A stretch of 64,000 bases of DNA from positions 62,001 to 126,000 of the forward strand of contig JAADJZ010000019.1 of the NCBI GenBank assembly GCA_011032825.1. Direction: 5' to 3'. Source of the stretch: Massariosphaeria phaeospora. Its lineage: Eukaryota; Ascomycota; Dothideomycetes; Pleosporales. Of the stretch, positions 55,998-64,000 are shown in pieces (the stretch's first letter is position 1; each line of letters starts with the position of its first letter). The position numbers and the translations under genes were made by a program. The notes beneath the pieces are model-generated. The model was not told the DNA's origin. It did no database searches and saw only the letters and a program-made list of their open reading frames with translations.

Positions 55998-58641
55998 TCA
56001 TTTCTTATCCCTATTAATACCAAGCCTCGAGCTGAACGTCGCAAACCGGTCACTAGCAGCAGGTTTCGTAGGACTCTGAGCCGCCACAGCAGCGCCCTCC
56101 GATACCCTATAGCACGTCAGTACAGCTCACAAAGCGAACCTATTGCGACAGTAACTTACTTCTCCAGCAGGATAGCGCCCTTCAAGTTATCCACTTTTCC
56201 ATATTTGCGGTTCCTCTTCGCGTTGTCGTAGAATTCATCCGTCACGGACGTACCCATAAGCGCGACGGTCTGCGTCAATTCGTCCAAGTTCTCCATCAAA
56301 ATGGGATTTCCTAGCCCCTCGACGAATTCCGCTAGGAATCTGGTATCCATGGCAAGATCTTGGACGGCGGAAGGTGTGATTCGCTTCACGCCATCGTCGA
56401 GGGTGAGGTCCAGAATCGCGGTTGACGCGTGCGATAGCGCGTCGAAATAGATGAATTCTTTGATCTCGGTGGGCAGGGCCAGCAGCACTGATGACATTAT
56501 GTTTGACAGATATCGTGTGAGTTCAAGCATGTACTCGCTGGGTTCGGGAGAGGGTTTCAATGCCATCCAGTCGTACTCTGCCGTTTCAATAAGATCATCT
56601 ATCTTCGAGTTCACCAGCTCAAAGATGCGGTCGGAGGCCGTCTTTTTAGCGGTTTTGAATTGCTCGGTCGCGTTGAGGATGATGGGACCGGCTGCGGCGG
56701 GCGAGGAACGCGCTTCGAAAAGGAGGTCCTGCAGCTCGGAGCACGCGGTTTCGAAGTGTTCGAGGTTGGTGAGGATTTGGACGATTTGGCCGGGGTATTG
56801 AGAGGAGAGGCGGTCGACAAGGGATTGACAGACGTTGCGGCAAAGTAGATCATCTAGAGACTACAGACGGGGAATAGTTAGCCAGTGTTGGAAAGACAGG
56901 TTTGCTTGTACCTTACCATTCGAAGTGTCTCGTCAATCACGGTCGACTTCTGGAAGTAGTCATCCGAGAACATGTAAATCTGGTTTAGAAAGTTTCGAAT
57001 GTCAATGCAACATAGCGGGTACATCTGGGAGAAGGGTAATACGCATGGGAAGCTGAGTGAAATATTAGCAAAGTGGTGGACCATGCCCGAGATGCGCATA
57101 ACATACGTAAGTTCCTCACGCGGTGTATCTGGTGTATACCAGCTCACAGAAACCACCTTGTCAAACTCTTCCACTTTGTTGATCGGCATCGGCATGTAGT
57201 CATCCGTACTCACAATCTCGGAGAAATCTTCACTAAAGCGGTGCTTGAGCAGCTCCGCGTACTTCTCGAAGAGAGTGAGCAGCAAAGAATTCATGGCTGA
57301 TACCGAGTAACCCCATTTCTACAGTGTACGTTAAGAACTTGAACAGCATAGTCAATGGAGACACTTACCTCCATGGTGAGCATGAAGAGGGCTATTCGGC
57401 CTTTGACCCTTAGTAGAAGCTCGTCACTTTCTACCGCAGGTAGGGAATTCGTGATTAGGGTGATCGCGCTTTGGCACATTGAATCCCAAAGCTCATCTAC
57501 CTTGTATATTGTCAGCTAGTGCGCATCAATGTTGACCTGATTCAATTATTACATCCGATACAGTTCGAAAGTTATTTGTCCTCGAGACAGTCGCCCTTTC
57601 AATAATGGAAAATCCCGCAATGCTTTCCAACATGCTGCTCAGGTCTCCGCATTCCTCATCTAGTAAATTGAGAGACGGTGGGATAATCAAGTCCTTCTGC
57701 CGTCGTCGAGTAGAGGAATATTCTGTCCTAAAATAGTCGCTTCTTCCCAAAGTCTCATGGATGTGCAACGCTTCAAAGAGTGGTGTGAACTCGGTCTGGT
57801 TTCCTGCCTCCTCATTGTTCAGAACATCGAACTCATCAGTTTCATCCGCTACAAGATCGATGGCTGAGTTCACTTTCAACTTCTTGAACCGCGGATCCGC
57901 TTCACCCCGTTCTTGGTTTCGGTTCCGGCGCATGTCGGTGTGGAAAAACGCAACCTCGCCTACGAATTGCGAAGATTCTCGGATTCGGAAAAGCCAAGTG
58001 TTCAGATCTGCCATAACAGCTTCTCCGATCAGTTTCTGTGTGGTAGGAACGGATTTCTCGATCATCTCTGCAATCTTGTATCGGCTAACCTCTTTCAAGT
58101 GGATGGTCTGCAATTCGTCCAACGCTCGCAATGCTGCGTAATGATTCTTCTCCTTCAGGAGATCCATGACTTGGTTTGCAAGTCGAAGGACGTCCAGACA
58201 CGCGTTGAGAGCTTGATTGGTTTCATCGATGTTTTGACGTAGACCACGAGAGTCCACCAGTGCCTTCTTCTGCGCTGCTAGTTTATCTATGCTCTGTTGA
58301 ATCGATTCATTGAGCTCAAGAATCTGAGTCGTCATCTGGACGGTTCCTTCTCGGATTTGGAGAAGAGAGTTAACAGAGCTAACGAACTCCTGGTGGTTTG
58401 CATTGCAGATCCGCTCGATCTCAGTCTCCCGGTCAATAGAGTACTGATTAAACGCGTGCATAAGTTGATTTGTGTACCGGGTATCTTTCATGACGGGGAT
58501 CAGCTGCTCAATGTAGTCCGAATCCGAAGACGATTGTGATATCTGGCTGGTATTAGGAACATCTCATACAACGTGCACACCACAAATTACTTGTTTGATT
58601 GCGACCGAGAGGTCGTCCCCATGATCAACTGCGGAAGGCAT
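55998..58641 (-). CDS. SEC15: exocyst complex component Sec15
   Basis: Six exons (58641-58591, 58542-57537, 57496-57369, 57318-56917, 56860-56160, 56106-55998) encode 798 aa, the usual Sec15 size. The N-terminus (MPSAVDHGDDLSVAIKQ) leads into coiled-coil (about residues 60-200, for example LNESIQQSIDKLAAQKKAL). The C-terminal half has the Sec15 family blocks KWGYSVSAMNSLLL, QMYPLCCIDIRNF and DYDWMAL-like EYDWMALKPSPEPS, then LPTEIKEFIYFDALSH near the end, finishing in a Ser/Lys tail. Sec15 links the Rab GTPase Sec4 on secretory vesicles to the exocyst. Introns are 40-56 nt. The 40-nt one (57536-57497) has a GTCAAC donor, weak but the only one that keeps frame. The gene is divergent from LYS9. 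Confidence 0.94.
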
Positions 58642-58990
58642 GGTGCTGCCTATGACACGGATATGTAGTTTCTAATTCCACTTAGTGCGTCGACACTACC
58701 GGTGTTCAAGAGCCAAATCGACAACAAGGGTTGATTGATCGGTCGTGACACGCGGTTGATGCCTTGTCCGGGTCAGACGCGTTAGCGACGGAAGATCCCG
58801 GTAGATCCGCAGATGATACCACGTGATTTCGCTCATCCGCACTAGCCAATCCTGGACGATGGCGGGGCAAGCGATGACGGAGCGGAATGAACAGTCGCCC
58901 TAAATTTTGTATTCCGATGCGGAGTCAAAACATTTCTGTTTGGCTTCCACCACGCTTCTCTCTCACCTTTCACGGATCAAGAATCGCACA
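58642..58990. promoter_or_regulatory. divergent promoter region of SEC15 and LYS9
   Basis: 349 bp between start codons. TGACACG and TGACGG occur near 58746 and 58874; these are only loosely like the TGACTC core bound by Gcn4/CpcA, so amino-acid control of LYS9 cannot be claimed from the sequence. Confidence 0.35.
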
Positions 58991-60634
58991 ATGGAAGCAG
59001 TCATTCGTAAGTAACAGGCAGAATTCCTACAATGGACCTCCAAACTAATTCTGTCAGAAAAGTTCGAGTCAGTGCTAGGCGGGGGCGGGGGCGGCAGCTC
59101 AAAGTGAGTGCTCGTTGTCATCGCTGTTATGTGTATCTAACGAATATCCAGATCTGTTCTGCTGCTCGGTGCCGGCTTTGTGTGAGTTCGAAGGTGCCTT
59201 CTCTAGACGTGCGACTAATTTGAGAAGCACTCGACCGACTGCAGAGATCCTCGGAAATTCTGGGGTCAAAGTCACCGTTGGTATGTTTTGTTAGTATTTG
59301 CGCAACATTGCGATGGCTGATCTTGTCTAGCTTGCAGGACACTGGAGAAGGCACAAGCTTTGGCTAAAGGCATCAAGAACGCTACTGCTATCAGCGTAGG
59401 AATCTCCCTGTCTTGTTTGTTGTTGGCCACTGACTTTTAGCAGCTCGATGTCACCGACGATGCTGCACTCGATGCTGAAGTCGAGAAAGTCGACGTTGTC
59501 ATCAGCTTGATCCCCTATACGCACCACGCCACCGTCATCAAGTCTGCCATTCGCAAGAAGAAAAACGTCGTCACGACCTCGTACGTTTCGCCGGCGATGA
59601 TGGAACTCGACGCTGCCGCGAAAGAAGCTGGTATTACTGTGATGAACGAGATTGGTCTTGATCCCGGAATCGACCATCTCTCGGCTGTCCTCACCATCGA
59701 TGAAGTGCACAAAGCGGGCGGCAAGATCCTCTCATTCAAGTCGTACTGTGGCGGTCTCCCTGCCCCGGAGGCGTCGGACAACCCTCTGGGCTACAAATTC
59801 TCCTGGAGTTCTCGTGGCGTGCTGCTGGCACTGCGAAACGCAGCCAAGTACTACAAGGACGGTCAGGTCGTGGAAGTTCAGGGACCGGAGCTTATGGCCG
59901 AGGCTAAACCATACTTCATCTACCCTGGATATTCGTTCGTCGCGTACCCAAACCGGGACTCTACACCCTACAAAGAGCGCTACAACATCCCAGAAGCCCA
60001 GACTATCATCCGCGGCACGCTCCGGTACCAAGGGTTTCCTGAGTACATCAAGTGTCTTGTCGATATTGGTTTCCTAGAAGACGAGCCCAAGGACTTCCTC
60101 AAAGAAGGTTCTCAGCGCACCTGGAAGGATGCCACTGCGAGGATCGTCGGCGCTACCACTGACAAGGAGGATGATCTTATCTGGGCCATCAGCTCAAGGA
60201 CCAAGTTCGGTAGTACCGAAGAGAAGACTCGCATTCTTGATGGTCTTCGATGGATCGGTCTCTTCTCCGACGAGATTATCACGCCTCGCAGCAATCCTCT
60301 CGACACCCTGTGCGCGACGCTTGAACAAAAGATGCAATACGAGGAGGGTGAGCGCGATCTCGTCATGCTACAGCATAGGTTCGAGATCGAGAACAAGGAC
60401 GGCAGCAAGGTGACTCGCACGTCGACTTTGGTCGACTATGGTGACCCCAAGGGCTACTCAGCCATGGCTAAGCTGGTCGGTGTCCCGTGCGCGGTTGCTG
60501 TACAACAGGTGCTTGATGGCACGATCAGCGATAAGGGCATTCTCGCTCCGATGACTCCCGAGATTTGCGAGCCATTGATGAAGACCCTATCGGACAAGTA
60601 CGGAATTGCATTCAAGGAGAAGACCATCGGATAA
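58991..60634 (+). CDS. LYS9: saccharopine dehydrogenase (NADP+, L-glutamate-forming)
   Basis: Six exons (58991-59006, 59058-59103, 59152-59181, 59228-59280, 59331-59395, 59444-60634) encode 466 aa. After a Gly-rich stretch comes the Rossmann dinucleotide motif VLLLGAGFV, then RPTAEILGNSGVKVTVACR. DVVISLIPYTHH, MNEIGLDPGIDH and KSYCGGLPAPE line the active site. The end is SDKYGIAFKEK. This is the lysine-biosynthesis enzyme of the alpha-aminoadipate pathway, which condenses aminoadipate semialdehyde with glutamate to form saccharopine (EC 1.5.1.10). The first 209 coding bases are split over five mini-exons. At intron 5 two adjacent acceptors (TAG and CAG at 59440 and 59443) would differ by one Gln. 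Confidence 0.96.
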
Positions 60635-60900
60635 AATGGGGGACTGGCTGGGAGTTAGGACAAAGCGAGATGAACTGCGTCGAGTTCGAAAACGGTTATG
60701 AGTACAAGCCTACACAAAGTTACACGAGAAGATAGATTAGATCTCTTCTGAGGTTCACTATATGAACAAGCCTGAAACTGTGAAGTTCTTTACCCTCGGT
60801 TCATCTATCAGATCTGCGTTGAATACTCTTATGATCTCGCACGGGGCTGGTTGCGTATCATCTCTTCGTGACTCATCAATGTTCGTCTGATTGCACGCTC
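60635..60900. other. convergent 3' region between LYS9 and GET4
   Basis: 266 bp, no gene seen. Confidence 0.5.
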
Positions 60901-61975
60901 TTAATCCAGACCCGGCGCTGGGGGGGCCGGCGCATCAATCTTCTTATCCTTCTTCCCGCCGCCTCCCATACCACCGCCCATGAACATGTTGCCTAGCATA
61001 TCCATCATAGGATTGCCTTGCCTGGGTATCTTGACCCCGAAATACATCTCGCCGACCTGGTCCAAAGCCTCATCCCAATTGGCATCCTTAAGGTGGCTTG
61101 CATAATGACTCTTCAGCTGTCTGAACAACGCCGCCTCGCCCCTCTCCACCGCCAGCAGTAGTAATCCGAGGAAGTTTAGCAACGGTAGGCTAGGGTACAC
61201 GCGCATGTCCGAGGATGACGTCGACACTTCTTGGACGGCGAGGTTCGCCTTCTGCCCCAGTCGTGATGTGAATAGGAGGAAAAACTTGTTGGCAGCACGT
61301 AGATTGCCAGTGAGGAGGTAGGGAAGGACGGCGCGGGCGACGTAGAGGGGTGCGGTGTACGATTCGTCGGCCTCGTACCACGAGTACTCGAGCTGAGCGA
61401 GCGCTTCGGGCGAGTCTTTGGTGCCGAGGACCAGGTGTCGTTCTGCGTCGTAGGGTTCGAGGCCTAGATTGTAAGCCCAATGTCCAGGTAAAGGGTTTGC
61501 TGGAACACATACTCTCGGCATACAAGGTGCCAGCCACATGATGGATTTCCGGATCGCCGACGGGGTACTCGCCGAACTTTGCACTCCACGCCACCATCTC
61601 GTTCACGACCTTCTTTCGAGTCGGCTCGTCTTTGGGGAATGCGCGCAGCAGGCTCAGCAGCTTCCCTTTGCTTGCCGCATCGGGCGCGACTTCACCCTTG
61701 TTGTACACATCGAGCAGGAAGATGCAGAGGTCGCCACCGGAGCCGCCTTGCCCGGCTTGTAGAAGTGATTGCGCGCCAGAGAATAGGATGTCGGTCGCAG
61801 CGGTCCAGTTAGATTGCTTCGTATAGCGCGAGGCGATCACGCGCAGTTGTTGGTGGGCTTCATAGAATTGACCTTCGGCGATCCTGGGGCGAGTTGTTAG
61901 TGTGCATGGGCAGGCGCTGACAGGGTATACGTACTTTTCTTGCTGTCGCTGTATTGCCTTTTCGATTTTGGACAT
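60901..61975 (-). CDS. GET4: Get4, cytosolic factor of tail-anchored protein targeting
   Basis: Three exons (61975-61935, 61883-61513, 61463-60901) encode 324 aa. The N-terminus (MSKIEKAIQRQQEK, then EGQFYEAHQQLRVIASRY) begins an all-alpha solenoid of TPR-like repeats, with GDLCIFLLDVYNK, PTRKKVVNEMVAWSAKFG and DAERHLVLGT blocks. The later part has LLNFLGLLLLAVERG and DEALDQVGEMYFGVKIP, and a Gly/Met-rich then Lys-rich tail. This matches fungal Get4, which with Get5 bridges Sgt2 to the Get3 ATPase in delivery of tail-anchored proteins to the ER. Introns are 51 and 49 nt with GTACGT and GTATGT donors. The ATG used lies directly before the first helix. Confidence 0.94.
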
Positions 61976-63080
61976 TTTGGACGAGTGTGGGGTTGTTGGG
62001 TGGTGAGAGCGGAGCTGGAGCACGAAGCAAGTCGAGGTCGTCGCTGCCGTGGCTGATGATGCACTGACCACGGGAAACCTCCACGAGGCAGCCCCACTAT
62101 CTTTCCTCTATCCCTCCTTTCATCGTCGTCAGATACTTTCACTAACTACCTTCTGCCATCATCTCGCTGGTTTAAAGAAGAGAAAGCTTTCTCGACTCTG
62201 CATGGTTACTACCAGTAATATAAATAAGGCTTCTAGGGATCGCAGCCGCGGGCTGTTGTCCTCATCTGCCGTGGTACTCCGGCTTCCTGAAGCATTTGAG
62301 CATAGTGCAGAATACGCTTGATGCGTCTCATTTCTATCATTCCGAAATCGCAATGACATGTTGATTCATTACCGACCAGGCCGACCTTCCAGTGCTCCCA
62401 ACACCATAGGATATTCTAAGAAGGTTAGAAGTATAGGCTTCGTTCCTATAAAGTCCTAATTTTTCTGGCAAGCTGGGCAATGTCTTGACAGAGCTGGCCA
62501 AGAGTGCAGCCGACTTTTCTTTGTGCGCAAGTAGGAGAACAGATATGATGTGAGAAGGAGAGCTCGAGAACAGTGATGCTTGGGATTCGGGGGCCAGGGT
62601 TGGATGGGAGCGAACCTCGTGAGGCTTTACAAATAGACGAAGAAGACCTCGATAGAGAGTCCTGTAGTGGTAGTGTGGTTCTGAATTGATGTTATACTGT
62701 ATTGCTCTCACTCGAGGCAATCCACCTGCAGAAGAGTGTTGTAGGGGTTCTGATACAGCCCCTCATGATTAACTGTCACCTGTATACATAGACGGGGCCA
62801 ATGTAGTCACTCGTACTTCCCTACTAGGAGTACTCTATCGGAAAGACGAACTAGGTGAGAAAAGGGTACCCACTAAATCCCAAAAATAAGCGCATGTAGC
62901 GTCCCGTCTGCACTAGGTACCTACCCGCTCATGAGGTTTATGTACGACCCTGCCCGCTTTGCATGTGTATGTCTATAAGAGTGTCCAAAAAGAATTTTGG
63001 TTTAAACCATAAGGCAAAAATTGTGTGACAATGCACTGGCCGGGAACTGATCACAATTAGTTTTTTTTCAACGAAAAGAA
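61976..63080. other. 1.1-kb intergenic region, no convincing gene
   Basis: It holds the GET4 promoter (minus strand, about 61976-62300). A minus-strand open stretch 62337-62720 has no ATG and no family features. Confidence 0.5.
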
Positions 63081-63185
63081 GAGGGGAGACGTTCTCGAAC
63101 CCGGAGCCCGCGCAGACAGTTCAAATGAGTGTTCAGAGAAGCACTCAAGTGGGAAGCGCGGATTTTACCATTAAACCACCAGTGC
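63081..63185 (-). tRNA. tRNA-Gly(CCC)-like sequence with intron, probably degenerate at its 3' end
   Basis: On the minus strand the 5' half starts GCACTGGTGG, has a D arm TTTAATGGTAAAATC typical of fungal tRNA-Gly, and a CGCGC/GCGCG anticodon stem around TTCCCA. An intron-like stretch of about 34 nt follows position 37. The B-box region reads GGGTTCGAGAAC, close to consensus. The acceptor 3' strand should be CCAGTGC but reads TCCCCTC, and the T stem does not pair. It is best read as a tRNA pseudogene or truncated copy. Confidence 0.45.
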
Positions 63186-64000
63186 GAATTTGAGTTGATG
63201 AAAAATTGTCTCGGTGAATAAATATATATCGGAAATTCTTCAATTGGCAAGACTTCTTCGATCGGAAGGCTGTGTGGGCCTATGGAGGGGCGCGTCACTA
63301 GTAGAGGTTGGACGACCTGTCCTCTCAGCTCTAAGCCTATCATCGTGTAGAGATGTTGGTAGCGTCATGTGATTTAGCTTAGTTATCCTCGGCGCACCGG
63401 AAGCGGGAGATCCCGGGCTAAGAATAGCTGCCGAGATCTTGGCAAGAGTTCCACCGGCAAAGCTGTCGTCCGACCACAAACAGCCCAGTCCTCACTTCCA
63501 TCACATCAATTCCTATACGGCACATCAATTTCTATCTCAAGCACACACCGCCGATGCGCTCGTCCGCTGTTATCTCTACGGGTAACAGGATCGAAAGCTT
63601 TCGCGAGCTCATTGCGAGGAGCCTCATCTGTTCTCAGCGTGAGCATTGAGCAATGCAAGAGAGAGACACTATTCAAACGCCGAATCTAATACATGCGAGG
63701 TCACCTCGAGTACGTATCGATCGTAACAGTGTTGAGCGACACAAAGATTACCCCTGATACTTTTCAGAGACTCTCGTCATATAGAAAGATGCAGGTGTAG
63801 GAAATTACAAGGATTATAGACCCAGGTATCTCGTAAGAAGTCGGAGGCAACTAGTATCCCACCACTATCAAGCTCTTCTACTACTGCCACTCCTTACCGC
63901 CCTTGTCTTCACCCCACTGCTGTTACTTCCTACTGGCATTTCTAATTGCCCACCAACCTTTCCCCGAGCCGCCTTTACCCAACTCACCTGTACTCCATCA
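63186..64000. other. terminal region, no gene recognised
   Basis: Mixed-composition sequence with short frames only. The last about 120 bp is rich in CT and ACC and may be the leader of a gene beyond the window. Confidence 0.4.

Noticed and set aside
58642..58990. Gcn4/CpcA-type control of LYS9
   Set aside because: Only loose TGAC-containing words were found, no clear TGACTC-type site.
62337..62720. 127-codon minus-strand open stretch
   Set aside because: It lacks an ATG at its start and shows no recognisable motif.

Overview
The window is fungal nuclear DNA, from a filamentous ascomycete (Pezizomycotina). The evidence is the dense short spliceosomal introns (about 40-70 nt), the gene set (LYS9, SEC15, RAI1, GET4, TOM7, HSH49, a DUF2015 protein, a PAF-acetylhydrolase-like protein), and a sharp two-compartment composition. 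Positions 1 to about 34.8 kb are extremely TA-rich and stop-ridden, as expected after repeat-induced point mutation (RIP). From about 34.8 kb to the end the sequence is ordinary gene-dense DNA. I cannot name the species.

The left compartment has no intact gene. It is a nest of transposons that can be taken apart from target-site duplications (TSDs). A Ty1/copia element (+; about 1-14383) is split by a complete Ty3/gypsy element (gypsy A, minus strand, 2413-9577, 500-bp LTRs, TSD AGTAC) and by a pogo/Fot1-type DNA transposon (P2-left, 12134-13975). The copia element itself abuts, and probably sits in, a second kind of DDE transposon (P3, minus strand, about 14384-16391), which also carries a 910-bp element with about 293-bp inverted repeats (14569-15478). 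P3 lies in a broken P2-type element (P2c, ending 18491), which was hit separately by pogo copy P1a (16436-18279). A further P2 copy (P2-right, + strand, 18692-22709) contains pogo copy P1b (19623-21466) and a 325-bp hairpin-like insert (22186-22510). Last comes gypsy B (22820-34692, 221-bp LTRs, TSD TCGTT), whose gag is split by gypsy C (23829-29792, 288-bp LTRs, TSD CGTAA). Reading frames rejoin across several of the insertion sites, which gives the relative order of events.

The most unusual point is at the right edge. About the last 600 bp of gypsy B (about 34100-34692, including its 3' LTR) is not RIP-mutated, although its 5' LTR and body are. The two LTRs differ at about 37 of 221 positions, all transitions and nearly all in one direction. 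TA-rich sequence resumes directly after the element.

The right compartment holds 14 well-supported genes, mostly in alternating divergent and convergent order: DUF2015 (-), RPL28 (+), HSH49/SF3b49 (-), TOM7 (+), an unknown 697-aa protein (+), PAF-acetylhydrolase-like (+), F-box (-), omega/ECM4-type glutathione transferase (+), MARVEL-type membrane protein (-), an unknown 144-aa protein (-), RAI1 (+), SEC15 (-), LYS9 (+) and GET4 (-). Two weaker candidate genes lie at 35.1-36.6 kb next to the transposon block. The genes are housekeeping in character (translation, splicing, mitochondrial import, RNA quality control, exocytosis, lysine synthesis, tail-anchored protein targeting) and do not form a pathway cluster. 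A degenerate tRNA-Gly(CCC)-like sequence lies near 63.1 kb.
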